Below, piece by piece: positions 36,452 to 45,627 of a stretch of 64,000 bases of DNA. The notes beneath the pieces are model-generated. The model was not told the DNA's origin. It worked only from the letters and a program-made list of their open reading frames with translations, and made no database searches. The DNA is from Candidatus Zipacnadia bacterium (lineage in GTDB: Bacteria > Armatimonadota > Zipacnadia > Zipacnadales > UBA5352). The stretch spans positions 24,801-88,800 of the forward strand of contig JALGSU010000035.1 in NCBI GenBank assembly GCA_029821735.1, read 5' to 3'. Position 1 is the stretch's first letter, and the number at the start of each line of letters is the position of its first letter. The position numbers and the translations under genes are program-made.

Positions 36452-38446
36452 ATGCCAGCGCGATACACATGCACCGCCAATGATCTGATCGCCGCCGACA
36501 CTGATGCCATCGTTGGGCGCCTGACTTCGGGTGCTCGGTCGGAGGGCTTCGCGCAACTGCGGACGGATGAGACGTTCTCTTGGGGCATCGTCGTTGAGAC
36601 CCTCAAGGGTGCTCTGACTTCCGTAGCAGAGCAACTGCCATGCGCGGCGGGTTGGCACGTGTTGTTTGAGTACCCAATCCCTCGGCGCCAAAGACGCATA
36701 GACGCGGTGATTCTGGCTGACGATATCATCGGCGTATTGGAGTTCAAAAGTCAGGAGCATCAAGCTGTCGGGGCTGACGAGCGGCAGGTAGAGGAGTATT
36801 GCCTCGACTTGCGCGATTTCCACGAAGCAAGCGCCGGGCTGGTACTGGCTCCGGTGGTCGTGAGCGGCACGGCTGGCAGCGCGCCGGATTCCCCGGATGC
36901 GTCCGGCGGTGTGGTGCTGCCGGTACGCTTCGCCGCCCACGGTGGTCTCGCCGACGCGTTGATCAGCATTCACGCTGAGCACCACGTCGCGGGCGCGGAT
37001 CAGATTCTGGGGGACGCCTGGGACGACTCACCCTATCGTCCAGTGCCAACAATCATCGAGGCCGCCAGACTGCTCTACGCTGGGCAGGGAGTTCGGGACA
37101 TCGGGCATGCGCATGCCGACGCAATCAATCTGACCGCAACTGCTGACGCTCTCATCGCGGCGATCTCCGAAGCCCAACGCGAGGGCAAGAAGATAATCTG
37201 TTTTGTCACCGGGATTCCCGGTGCAGGCAAGACGCTGGCTGGTCTGAACGTGATCCACAGTCCTGAGATAACCCGGGGGGGCCGCCCTGCCGGCGCATTT
37301 CTGTCCGGCAACGGGCCGTTGGTGATCGTGCTTCGCGAGGCACTCGCTCAGGACAACACGGCACGGACCGGGATGGCCATAGGTGAAGCACGCCGCGAAG
37401 TGAAGACCTTCGTGCAGAACGTCCATCACTTCATCATTGACAACGTCCGTGAGACTACGGCGAGGCCTGCGTATGAGCACGCCGTGGTCTGGGACGAGGC
37501 CCAACGCGCATGGAACGCTGCGCAGGTGAACCGCAAGAGGAATATCGAGAAGTCTGAACCAGAACTTACGCTCGAGATCATGGACAGGCACGAGGACTGG
37601 GCCGCAGTGGTAGCCCTAGTTGGTGGTGGGCAGGAGATACACACCGGCGAAGCTGGCTTGGCCGAATGGGGAAGGGCGCTCGCCCAACACTACCCACACT
37701 GGCAGATCCGCGTTTCGCCTGAAGTTCTCTCCGGCGGTGAGAGCGTGGCAGGCAGCACGCTCTTCCCCGAGGGCGTTCCCTCACAGGTAAACGTGCGCGA
37801 AGTGGCAGACCTGCACCTGCCTATCTCCCTGCGCTCCTACCGCGCCGAAGCGGTGGCTTCGTGGGCGAACGCGGTCGTTGCAGGCGAGACTGACCGAGCG
37901 CGCGACATACGTCAAGGGCTCGGGCAGTTCCCCATCCACATCACGCGCTCTCTCGACGTAATGCGACAGAGGCTGAAGCGTACCACTCGCGGCGAGCGCC
38001 GCTGCGGGTTGCTCGCGAGTTCCGGGGCGAGGCGTCTGCGGCCGTTTGGGGTTGACGTGACGGCTCGGGCGGATGTTGAGCATTGGTTCCTGGCGCCCCC
38101 AGGAGACGTTAGATCGTCCCATCAACTGGAAGTCGTCGCGACCGAGTTCGAGTGTCAGGGCTTGGAGCTTGACCACGTAGGCCTGTGTTGGGGAAGCGAT
38201 CTGACTTGGGTAACGGATGCACGGCATTGGCGGCTGCGGCGGTTTCGGGGCACTACGTGGCAAAACATCGCGAGTCCAGTTGATCGCGACTACCTGCTGA
38301 ACAAGTACCGCGTCTTGCTTACGCGTGCCCGGGAGAGCCTCGTCATCTGGGTGCCGCCCGGCAAGACGGACGACCCAACTATGCCCCCCGCGCCCCTCGA
38401 CGCCACCTTCGAGTACCTCGTTGCCTGTGGGGCAGAACCTCTCTGA
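36452..38446 (+). CDS. PD-(D/E)xK-like nuclease fused to DUF2075 (Schlafen-group) helicase
   Basis: 664 aa from ATG 36452 (GGGAGATGGGG upstream). The N-terminal region contains RRIDAVILADD (D84) and VLEFKSQ (E97-x-K99), the pattern of a PD-(D/E)xK nuclease core. From about residue 245 there is a DUF2075-type SF1 helicase: Walker A TGIPGAGKTLAG (254-261), Walker B VVWDEAQRAWNAAQ (D348, E349), and a motif VI-like NKYRVLLTRARESLVIWVPP near the C-terminus. Such proteins act on nucleic acids and some relatives are linked to phage defence, but the function is not settled. It is divergent from the sulfatase gene and near the low-GC orphan. Confidence 0.8.
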   Translation: MPARYTCTANDLIAADTDAIVGRLTSGARSEGFAQLRTDETFSWGIVVETLKGALTSVAEQLPCAAGWHVLFEYPIPRRQRRIDAVILADDIIGVLEFKSQEHQAVGADERQVEEYCLDLRDFHEASAGLVLAPVVVSGTAGSAPDSPDASGGVVLPVRFAAHGGLADALISIHAEHHVAGADQILGDAWDDSPYRPVPTIIEAARLLYAGQGVRDIGHAHADAINLTATADALIAAISEAQREGKKIICFVTGIPGAGKTLAGLNVIHSPEITRGGRPAGAFLSGNGPLVIVLREALAQDNTARTGMAIGEARREVKTFVQNVHHFIIDNVRETTARPAYEHAVVWDEAQRAWNAAQVNRKRNIEKSEPELTLEIMDRHEDWAAVVALVGGGQEIHTGEAGLAEWGRALAQHYPHWQIRVSPEVLSGGESVAGSTLFPEGVPSQVNVREVADLHLPISLRSYRAEAVASWANAVVAGETDRARDIRQGLGQFPIHITRSLDVMRQRLKRTTRGERRCGLLASSGARRLRPFGVDVTARADVEHWFLAPPGDVRSSHQLEVVATEFECQGLELDHVGLCWGSDLTWVTDARHWRLRRFRGTTWQNIASPVDRDYLLNKYRVLLTRARESLVIWVPPGKTDDPTMPPAPLDATFEYLVACGAEPL

Positions 38447-38530
38447 TCCCCCCCGAGTAGGTCTCCCGCCCTCTCGCGACGAAATATCCCCCGCGTGACA
38501 CAAGTCCCGTCTCACCCGGAGGGCCATGCT

Positions 38531-39586
38531 ATGCAGGACACCATGACGCCGCGTGAACGCTGGCTGGCGGTGCTGAACCGCGAGCCCTTCGACCGCACAC
38601 CGTTGGACTACCGCGCTACGCCGGAGGTGAACGCAGCGCTGGTGGAACACATGGGCGCGGCGAACCTGGACGAGGTCAAGCAGCGCCTGCACATCGATTC
38701 GGTGATGGGCGTCGGGCCGCGGTATGTGGGGCCGAAGCTCGAAGCGGGTCGCGACGTGTTCGGCATCGGGCACGAGATGGTGGACTACGGAACAGGCGCG
38801 TACAGCGAGACCGTCTACAATCCCCTGGCCGAGGTCGAGACCGTGGCGGAGATCGAGGCGGAGTTCGAATGGCCTGACCCGGACTGGTATGATTTCAGCG
38901 GGATCGCCGAGGCGGTTGTCGGCCGCGAGGAGTGGGTGATCAGCGGCGGTTCCTACGAGGAGTTCGCGACCTACAAGGACCTGCGTGGCGTCGAGCGCGG
39001 CTACATGGACCTGTATGAGAAGCCGGACATGGTGCACTATTGCATGGGCAAACTCACCGACCACAGGTATCAGATTGCCGAGCGAATCTACGAGGAGGCG
39101 CCGGGGCGGGTCGTGTGGTGCTGGGTGGCCGAGGACTTCGGCACTCAGGAGGCGCTCATCATGTCGCCGGCGATGATTGCCGAGTTCTTCATCCCGCACA
39201 TGAAGCGGATGATTGACCTCGCGCATGACGCGGGCGCGTATGTCTTCCACCACAGCGACGGCGCCGTCCGCGAGAACCTCCCGCAGATGATCGAGGCAGG
39301 CATTGACGTGCTCGACCCGGTGCAGTGGCGCTGCAAGGACATGGAGCGCGAGGGCCTGGTGGCCGACTTCGGCGATCAGATCGGCTTCCACGGTGCCATG
39401 GACAACCAGTTCACGCTCGCGTATGGCAACGAGGAGGATGTGCGCGCGGAAGTGCGCGACAACATCCGCATATTGGGCGAGAAGGGCGGCTACATCCTGG
39501 GCCCGTGCCACAACATCCAGCCCATCACCGACCCCGCCCTCATCGTCGCGATGTATGAAGAGGCGTATGAGGCCGGGTGGCAGTAG
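38531..39586 (+). CDS. uroporphyrinogen decarboxylase-family (MtaA/CmuA-like) protein
   Basis: 351 aa. ATG 38531 is preferred because GGAGGG lies seven bases upstream; the frame opens earlier at 38495. It starts with MTPRERWLAVLNREPFDRTPLDY, typical of the UroD-like methyltransferase branch rather than HemE. Later blocks are VWCWVAEDFGTQEALIMSP, AGAYVFHHSDGAVRENLP, GIDVLDPVQW and GGYILGPCHNIQPITDP. The cysteine and histidines in these blocks may bind zinc, as in corrinoid:coenzyme methyltransferases. No corrinoid protein gene is adjacent, so the methyl donor and acceptor are unknown. It is followed by a TPR gene after 36 bases. Confidence 0.87.
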   Translation: MQDTMTPRERWLAVLNREPFDRTPLDYRATPEVNAALVEHMGAANLDEVKQRLHIDSVMGVGPRYVGPKLEAGRDVFGIGHEMVDYGTGAYSETVYNPLAEVETVAEIEAEFEWPDPDWYDFSGIAEAVVGREEWVISGGSYEEFATYKDLRGVERGYMDLYEKPDMVHYCMGKLTDHRYQIAERIYEEAPGRVVWCWVAEDFGTQEALIMSPAMIAEFFIPHMKRMIDLAHDAGAYVFHHSDGAVRENLPQMIEAGIDVLDPVQWRCKDMEREGLVADFGDQIGFHGAMDNQFTLAYGNEEDVRAEVRDNIRILGEKGGYILGPCHNIQPITDPALIVAMYEEAYEAGWQ

Positions 39587-39622
39587 CGGGAATCTTCAGC
39601 AAGTGTCGCGTGGGGGTGTGAG

Positions 39623-40099
39623 ATGGAACGCGAAGACGATCAGGCGATCGCTCAGTTGGTGTCATTCGCTGAGGAGAACAGCTCAGACCCGGGGGCCTGG
39701 CACTCCTTGTCTCTTGCGTACTCGGAGCTTGAGCAGTGGGAAGAGGCGCGCGACGCCGCGAAGAGATGTGTTGCTCTCGACCAGCACGAGGCGGACCACC
39801 TCGTCCAGCTCGGCGTGACGGAGCGCGAACTCGGGAATCTGCTTGGCGCGCTTGATGCGCAGAGCCGGGCGCTGAAGCTTGAGCCATACTCGGCGCCGGC
39901 GAACACCGAGATGCGCAAGATACGCGAACTCCGTCGCAGGAAGACTGAGGCTGCGGAGAAGGGCATTCCCTTTGACCCCACGGTTGATGGTGACGTGGAT
40001 AAGCGCCCCATGTGGGGTATGGTGTGGACGATCGTTGGGGCGTTCGTCGCCATCTGGGCCGTGATCTGGCTTGTGCTATGGCTGCGAGGCCAGGGCTAG
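39623..40099 (+). CDS. tail-anchored TPR protein
   Basis: 158 aa. Two to three tetratricopeptide-like helix pairs occupy residues about 15-95 (DPGAWHSLSLAYSELEQWEEA, quoted in part; HLVQLGVTERELGNLLGALD). A basic helix follows, then a single membrane helix close to the C-terminus (MVWTIVGAFVAIWAVIWLVLWL). The topology puts the TPR part in the cytoplasm. GTGTGAG lies just before the ATG. TPRs mediate protein contacts; the partner is unknown. It lies between the UroD-like and GH32 genes on the same strand. Confidence 0.78.
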   Translation: MEREDDQAIAQLVSFAEENSSDPGAWHSLSLAYSELEQWEEARDAAKRCVALDQHEADHLVQLGVTERELGNLLGALDAQSRALKLEPYSAPANTEMRKIRELRRRKTEAAEKGIPFDPTVDGDVDKRPMWGMVWTIVGAFVAIWAVIWLVLWLRGQG

Positions 40100-40183
40100 C
40101 CCCGCCTCAGTAAGAGTACATGAAGCTCCCGCCCGCCCGACGGCGAACGCTCGAACCATCGCCACGTTCCACTGGAGGCAACC

Positions 40184-41560
40184 ATGAGCAACGCGAGCCG
40201 TGATCCCCAGCGCCCGGTCTATCATTTCATGCCGCCCGAGCAGTGGCTCAATGACCCCAATGGCCCCATCTTCTACGAGGGCCGCCATCATCTGTGCTAC
40301 CAGTATGCGCCCGACGTCGCCGACGGGTGGGGCGTCAAATACTGGGGCCACGCGGTCAGTGACGATCTGGTGCACTGGGAGCATCTGCCGATGGCGCTGA
40401 GCCCCAGCGAGGGCGCGGGCGATCAGGATGGGTGCTGGACCGGCTCGGCCGTGCTCGATGACGATGGCGTGCCCACCTTCCTGTATACCGGCGTGAAGCC
40501 CCAGGTCCAGTGCCTCGCGCGCAGCCGCGACGGCATGCTCACGTGGGACAAGCCTGACTGCAATCCGGTCATCGCAGCGCCACCGCCTGGCATCGACCAG
40601 GCGAACTTCCGTGACCCATGCTTGTGGCGCGAAGACGATGGCTGGTACATGATCATCGGCAGTGGAGTGGAGGGCGAAGGCGGCAAGGCCCTGCTCTATC
40701 GCTCGCAGGACCTCGAGGCGTGGGAATACCTGCATCCGCTATGCGAGGGCGTCGAGGCGGAGACGGGCACGATGTGGGAGTGCCCGGACTTCTTTCCGTT
40801 GGGCGACCGCCACGTGCTATTGATCTCAGCGCTCGGCGAGCAACTGTACATGATCGGCGACTATGACTGCGAGGCGCATCGGTTCACACCGACGAGTAGC
40901 GGGCGGATTGGCGGGGGCATCTGCTACTACGCCGCGAAGAGCTACCTCGATGGCGATGGCCGGCGCGTGCTCTGGGGATGGTTGAGGGAGCGTCGCGATC
41001 GCGGTCACCAGATCGCGGCGGGCTGGTCGGGCTTGATGTCGCTGCCTCAGATCCTCACGCTGCTGCCTGGTGATGCGCTCGGGATAGAGCCGGCGCCGGA
41101 GATAGTGGACATTCGGGGCGAGTTGCTGTGCAGCGATCCAGACTCATGTGCAGACATTGTGGGTGAGGCCCTGGAGATCGACGTCGAGGCCGAAGTTCCT
41201 GAGGAGGGCATCTTCGCCATGCGAGTCCGCTGCACTCCCGATGGAGAGGAGGCCACGGCCATTCGGTATGACCGCGCGACGGGGGCGCTGGAGTTGGACA
41301 TGACGCGGTCCAGTGCTGGGGACGGGGTGGAGTGTGCGCTGCATTCGCGTCCGCTGGAGTTGGCTGCGGATGAGTCGCTGCGTCTGCGGGTATTCCTCGA
41401 TCACTCGGCGGTCGAGGTGTACGCAAATGGGCGCGAGTGTCTGGTGGGTCGCGTCTATCCGTCACGGTCCGATGCGCGTGGCGTGGGGTTCGTCGCTGAG
41501 GGTGGTTCTGCTCCGGTCACGAAGCTCGAGGCGTGGGCGATGCGCAGTATCTGGGACTAA
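40184..41560 (+). CDS. glycoside hydrolase family 32 (sucrose/fructan hydrolase)
   Basis: 458-aa intracellular-type GH32 enzyme that hydrolyses beta-fructosides such as sucrose or fructo-oligosaccharides. All three motifs are present: the nucleophile D24 in WLNDPNG, the transition-state Asp D144 in NFRDPCLW, and the acid/base E199 in MWECPDFF. A five-bladed propeller is followed by the C-terminal beta sandwich (LRLRVFLDHSAVEVYANGRE, quoted in part). No signal peptide. ATG preceded by CTGGAGGCAACC. No sucrose transporter or fructokinase is adjacent. Confidence 0.93.
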   Translation: MSNASRDPQRPVYHFMPPEQWLNDPNGPIFYEGRHHLCYQYAPDVADGWGVKYWGHAVSDDLVHWEHLPMALSPSEGAGDQDGCWTGSAVLDDDGVPTFLYTGVKPQVQCLARSRDGMLTWDKPDCNPVIAAPPPGIDQANFRDPCLWREDDGWYMIIGSGVEGEGGKALLYRSQDLEAWEYLHPLCEGVEAETGTMWECPDFFPLGDRHVLLISALGEQLYMIGDYDCEAHRFTPTSSGRIGGGICYYAAKSYLDGDGRRVLWGWLRERRDRGHQIAAGWSGLMSLPQILTLLPGDALGIEPAPEIVDIRGELLCSDPDSCADIVGEALEIDVEAEVPEEGIFAMRVRCTPDGEEATAIRYDRATGALELDMTRSSAGDGVECALHSRPLELAADESLRLRVFLDHSAVEVYANGRECLVGRVYPSRSDARGVGFVAEGGSAPVTKLEAWAMRSIWD

Positions 41561-41574
41561 AGCTCACATGCTGT

Positions 41575-41747
41575 TGCTGCGTCGTGCCCTTGCCGTTCCT
41601 GCCTTACCTGCCGTCCATATGTTCTGCCTTTGCAGTCCCCGTTGCTGTTGCCGTCAATGTCGTTTCTGCAGTTCCCGCCGTTCCTGCCGTGGCGGTGCCG
41701 TCTCTGTCGTTTTTGCCTTTTCTTTCGTTTCTGTCTCTTCTGCCTTC
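41575..41747. repeat. intergenic six-base-phased low-complexity repeat
   Basis: Degenerate tandem array of TGCCGT, TTCCTG, TTTCTG and TTTCGT type units on the plus strand (complement ACGGCA, GCAGAA, ACGAAA), filling the gap between the GH32 stop and the tRNA 3' end. The same unit types recur at 61104-61233 and 62405-62490. Open frames across it are not coding. Confidence 0.55.
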
Positions 41748-41835
41748 TGGCGGAGGGGGAGGGATTCGAACCCCCGGTGCCTTGCAGCACAACGGTTTTC
41801 AAGACCGTCACCTTAAGCCACTCGGTCACCCCTCC
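41748..41835 (-). tRNA. tRNA-Ser (anticodon UGA)
   Basis: Class II tRNA read on the minus strand. Acceptor GGAGGGG (41829-41835) pairs with CCCCTCC (41752-41758), followed by discriminator G and an encoded CCA. D-arm, anticodon stem CGGTC/ACCG region with loop CTTGAAA (anticodon TGA), a long variable arm and a T-loop TTCGAAT are all present. It reads UCA and other UCN codons. A consensus promoter lies just upstream. Confidence 0.95.
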
Positions 41836-41845
41836 GCGCACAGAT

Positions 41846-41874
41846 AATATACCCCGAGGACGGGCGGACGTCAA
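41846..41874 (-). promoter_or_regulatory. sigma-70 type promoter of tRNA-Ser
   Basis: On the minus strand TTGACG (41869-41874) and TATATT (41846-41851) are spaced by exactly 17 bases. The -10 box ends 10 bases before the tRNA 5' end. Confidence 0.82.
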
Positions 41875-41893
41875 CTCGATGGATCGCGGGGTG

Positions 41894-44353
41894 TCAGTCC
41901 AGCCTGACGACGTGGTCGGCGGTGGTGTCGTACCAGTCGTGGCACGTGAAGACGAAGACCTGGCTGGTCTGCGCGAAGGCGCTGATCAGTTCCAGGGCTG
42001 CCTGACGCCGGCTCGGGTCGAAGTTCACCAGCGGGTCATCGAGCAGGATGGGTGGCGGCTGCTCTGGCCAGAGCAGGCTGGTGAGGGCCAGCCGGGCTGC
42101 GAGGAAGACCTGCTCTCTGGTGGCGCAACTGGCTTCGTCCTCGAGGTCGAGAACATCGCCCTTCTCGGGCGAGAGGATCGCCGGCGTGAGGTCGGACTCG
42201 TCGATGGTGACAGAGTCGTAGTGTCCGCCGGTCAGTGATGAGATGAGCTCGTTCATGCGGGGCCCGAGGTGTTCGACCGCTCGGCTCATCGTCTCGCGGT
42301 TGGCCTGTTCGAGCAGATCGCAGGTGATTGCCACCACGTCCCGACGCTCCTCAAGCATGGCCAGGCGGCGCTCGGAGGCGGCGAGCCGCTCCCGTAGCGC
42401 CTGCAGGCGGTCAGGGTCCGCGTCCGGGTCGTCGGCCAGGCGGTGCAGGCGGGCGACGCGCTCGGCAAGTTCGGCGGTCTCCTCGGCGAGGTGCGCGATC
42501 CGGGCGTGCAACTCCTGGTACTGGCCAGCCTCGAGTGCCGCGGATTGCATCTCGGCGGTGTCCAGACGGGTCACGATCGCATCGCGCGCCATGTTCGCCT
42601 CTGACAGCGCGGTCTCCAGCTCCTCCATAGACCGGTCACGGAGCAGGCCGGCGAGTTGGTCGGCAGTCGATTTGCGCGCCTCCCGGAGCTTTGCCGCGCG
42701 CTCTCCGGCGCCGGCGAACCCGTCCAGGTCATCCGCGAAGCCAGCCTCGGTGAGAGCATCAGCCAGCTGCTGTTCGAGTGCCTCAGCCGCGCGGTGCCCC
42801 TCGGCAGCCTGCCGGGCGATCTCCTCGGCGCGCCCCTCAGCTGACGAGTTCTTCTCGCGCAGCGTACTCAGCCGCTGCTCGGTGTGGTCCATGAGCGCAG
42901 CCAAGCCCTCGACATCGTCAACTTCCCAGTCGCTCAGCAGATCGCTCAGCCGCGTCTCTGCCTCGACAGCGTCGCCATCTGCGGCGATGGCACGCGCCTC
43001 CGCAGCCGTAAGGTCCGCGTGAACTACTACCGGCGTGCGCGGTGCGCGCGTTCGGTAGGCAACGACTATCAGTGCCCCACCGGCCGCGGCGATGACAAAG
43101 TAGGGAAGAGCAATCACCGAACCCAGGGCTACGCCGAGGAGCAGTAGCGTGATACCCAGCGCTCCCAGCGCGCGCACCCGGATGCCGCTGTCGATCGCGT
43201 CCTCGCGCTCCTTCTCGAGCTGAGTTACCAGCTCACGCTCCTCTTTTGCGCTCTCGCGGCGTTGGTCAAGGCGGAGCGACACTTCGGTGGCCTTGGTCAG
43301 CAGGGCGCGGTTCGGAACAGTGATCTGCGACTCTTTGACTGCCCAGGAGGCCTCGTCAGCGCCTGCGCGGACAGCTTCCGCTTGTCCTCCAAGTTCGGAC
43401 GCGCGCCCTCGGGCCGATTCGCAGTCGTGCAGGAGCTGGCGGATCCGGTCAACAAGCTCGTCGGACAGGTCCTCCGAGGCGGCGAGTTCTTCCTCTATGG
43501 CCTTGAGTTGCTCGGTCAGCTCGCGTGCCTGTCTCCGCTCGCCCTCAGCAGCGACGCATCGAGCATGCAGCTCCTCGGCCCTGGACACCAGCCCCCCGCG
43601 CTGCTCTGCAGTGCCGGCCAGCGCGCTGTCACGTTCGAGCTGGTCACGCAGCTCTGTGAGGCGTTCGCGCTCTGAGTCCAGGCGTGCACGCGCGTCTTCC
43701 GCGGCTGACACCTCCGGCGAGAGCGCGTCAATCTCGCCCCGAAGGTCTGCAATCTCGTCGCGGGCTGCTCTGATCGGCCCCGGGGTCTTGTACGCGCCCT
43801 TGAGGCCCACCTCGAGCTGCGCTTGCGTCCTCGTCAACCTCTCGGTAATCTCCCGCACGCTCGATGCGGCGTCGCCACCGGTCATGGTCTGCTGGAGCAG
43901 CTCGCCGACTTCACTGCCCGCCTTCAGGTTGGCGAAGTCCTGCTGCTCGAGGCACGCTGTGGTCGTGTACACGTCGCGTGAAGTCACGCCCAGCAAATCG
44001 TGGAGGCGTTCGGCGACGAGCGTGCTGTCATGCAGCGCCTCAGTGCCATCCGCTGCCTCCAGCAAGATCTCATCGCGGTCGAAGTCCTTCGCGATCTCCC
44101 AGCGATCCTCACCTGTGGTGAACGAACCGCTGAGGGCAAAATCTTGATCATGTCCCCAGGTGGTGTACCGCAGCACGCGGCGCGCGTTGGTATCCACTGC
44201 GGTCGCGTCGAAGAGCAGCCGCACGATGGCCTCGCGAAGCGTTGACTTACCCGACTCGTTTGGCCCGACGATCACGTTCAGACCGTCCCCGAACTCGAAC
44301 TCGTGGTCCTCGAAGCGACCGAAACGCTGCAGGTGAAGGCGCTCAAGTCTCAT
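41894..44353 (-). CDS. YhaN/SbcC-like SMC-type ATPase with central membrane hairpin
   Basis: 819-aa ABC-type repair ATPase. Walker A GPNESGKST at residues 30-38, Q-loop region CLEQQDF near 134, long coiled-coil arms (about 165-390 and 440-690), and a signature/Walker B half near the C-terminus (ATREQVFLAARLALTSLLW, ILLDDPLVNFDPSRR). Instead of the zinc-hook CxxC at the coiled-coil apex there are two hydrophobic segments (about 395-433), as in the YhaN subgroup. The ATG overlaps the stop of the upstream nuclease partner (ATGA). The complex is expected to process DNA ends, possibly at the membrane. Confidence 0.87.
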   Translation of the reverse strand: MRLERLHLQRFGRFEDHEFEFGDGLNVIVGPNESGKSTLREAIVRLLFDATAVDTNARRVLRYTTWGHDQDFALSGSFTTGEDRWEIAKDFDRDEILLEAADGTEALHDSTLVAERLHDLLGVTSRDVYTTTACLEQQDFANLKAGSEVGELLQQTMTGGDAASSVREITERLTRTQAQLEVGLKGAYKTPGPIRAARDEIADLRGEIDALSPEVSAAEDARARLDSERERLTELRDQLERDSALAGTAEQRGGLVSRAEELHARCVAAEGERRQARELTEQLKAIEEELAASEDLSDELVDRIRQLLHDCESARGRASELGGQAEAVRAGADEASWAVKESQITVPNRALLTKATEVSLRLDQRRESAKEERELVTQLEKEREDAIDSGIRVRALGALGITLLLLGVALGSVIALPYFVIAAAGGALIVVAYRTRAPRTPVVVHADLTAAEARAIAADGDAVEAETRLSDLLSDWEVDDVEGLAALMDHTEQRLSTLREKNSSAEGRAEEIARQAAEGHRAAEALEQQLADALTEAGFADDLDGFAGAGERAAKLREARKSTADQLAGLLRDRSMEELETALSEANMARDAIVTRLDTAEMQSAALEAGQYQELHARIAHLAEETAELAERVARLHRLADDPDADPDRLQALRERLAASERRLAMLEERRDVVAITCDLLEQANRETMSRAVEHLGPRMNELISSLTGGHYDSVTIDESDLTPAILSPEKGDVLDLEDEASCATREQVFLAARLALTSLLWPEQPPPILLDDPLVNFDPSRRQAALELISAFAQTSQVFVFTCHDWYDTTADHVVRLD

Positions 44354-45480
44354 CAGAGCACCTCCTGGCCGCGCAGCAGGGCCACGCCAAGTTGCAGGGC
44401 TCTCTCGGCAACGCGCCGGTCCTCGTCGTTTGTCGCGTTGTCTATGCGCTGGCGGGCGAGTTGGACGAAGCGCCCGAAAGCCAAGGCCTCGGGCATCTCA
44501 ATCTCGCTCAGGTCATCGAGCGCAGGATGCGATTCGTCGCGGATGCGCAGGGCCATGAACGCTGGCCCTGCCGCCTCTGTTGCTGTGTCCACCTCGATCA
44601 CCACGCCTGGGGCGGCCAGGCCGGTGAGGGTGACGTCAAGCAGCGTCTCGCCGCTGGCGTGTTCCCCGATGCGCGATATCAGGTCCTCAGTGCCCGAGAG
44701 TTCGCCCACGTCAAGCACCAGCATGGCGGCGGTCAGTTTGCCCACTGTCAGCGGCTCGACGCTGACTTCGCCCTCTCCGAGCGTAACCAGTGCCACCACG
44801 CCCGGGTCGCGTTGCCCAAAGCCCCCCACCTCCGGCGAGCCGGGGTTGATGGCGGTGACGCCCCCCGCGGAGTGGTCGTGCCAACCGTGCCAGTGCCCCA
44901 GGGCGATGTAGTCCATCCCCGACTGCGCGATCTCGGTGTCGCTAAACAAGCTGGAGTCGTCGGCAATGTCGCCGCGTTCGTGTGAGCCGTGGACGATGCC
45001 GATATTGATCGCCGCATCGGGTGAGGCCGTCAGGCCCGCAAGTGGCTGCTGCGAGGCGAGATCGCACAGATGCGCTTGCCCGTGCACCGCGAGGTCCAGG
45101 TGCGCCACGGACACAGTCATCGACTCTGGCCCGGCGAGGATATGGACGTGGGCGGGCAGATCGCCCGTCGCGATTCGCTCGTAGACGCTTCCCTCGGCCC
45201 AGCAATCGTGCGTACCGGGCAGCATGAATATCTCGACGGGCGGGGAACTCTCACCGAGGCGCGCGAGTTGGCCGAAAGCGAAATCCTGGGTCCTGCGCGA
45301 GGGGCGGCGGGAGTCGAACAGGTCGCCGGCGATGATGAGTGCCTGGACACGTTGCTGCAGACACAGATCAACGATCCGCTCGAAAACGTCCCGCAGACGC
45401 CCGCGGTGGTCAGCCGCACGCTCACCCAGCGGGGCGTTGGGGGCATCAAGATGCACGTCAGCGGTGTGAATGAGCCTCAG
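44353..45480 (-). CDS. SbcD/YhaO-like metallophosphoesterase (probable CTG start)
   Basis: 375-aa DNA exonuclease-type calcineurin phosphoesterase, partner of the adjacent ATPase. The first metal motif ADVHLD (D8, H10) is needed for activity and lies partly upstream of the first GTG in frame (45456). An in-frame TGA at about 45490 limits the start, and the only sensible codon is CTG 45480 (LRLIHTADVHLD), nine bases after AGGAAG. Other motifs: GDLFDSRRP, GTHDCW, GIVHGS, ALGHWHGWHDH. It overlaps the ATPase gene by three bases. Divergent from the thioredoxin-like gene. Confidence 0.85.
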   Translation of the reverse strand: MRLIHTADVHLDAPNAPLGERAADHRGRLRDVFERIVDLCLQQRVQALIIAGDLFDSRRPSRRTQDFAFGQLARLGESSPPVEIFMLPGTHDCWAEGSVYERIATGDLPAHVHILAGPESMTVSVAHLDLAVHGQAHLCDLASQQPLAGLTASPDAAINIGIVHGSHERGDIADDSSLFSDTEIAQSGMDYIALGHWHGWHDHSAGGVTAINPGSPEVGGFGQRDPGVVALVTLGEGEVSVEPLTVGKLTAAMLVLDVGELSGTEDLISRIGEHASGETLLDVTLTGLAAPGVVIEVDTATEAAGPAFMALRIRDESHPALDDLSEIEMPEALAFGRFVQLARQRIDNATNDEDRRVAERALQLGVALLRGQEVL

Positions 45481-45627
45481 GTCAGATCACTTCCTGCGCC
45501 AGTGCGGTAGTCGCGAGTACCCACAATATTTCGATGTCGGTTCGGTTGTTCCTGCCGCTCTCGTTCCGTGAACCGTTGTCGGCCCTCAGGCGTCTGTATA
45601 CCGGAGTGACGTGTGAAGGGAGCCAAT

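Noticed and set aside
41557..41874. Open frames crossing the tRNA-Ser region on both strands
   Set aside because: They cover the tRNA and the six-base repeat and have no ribosome site; low-complexity artefacts.
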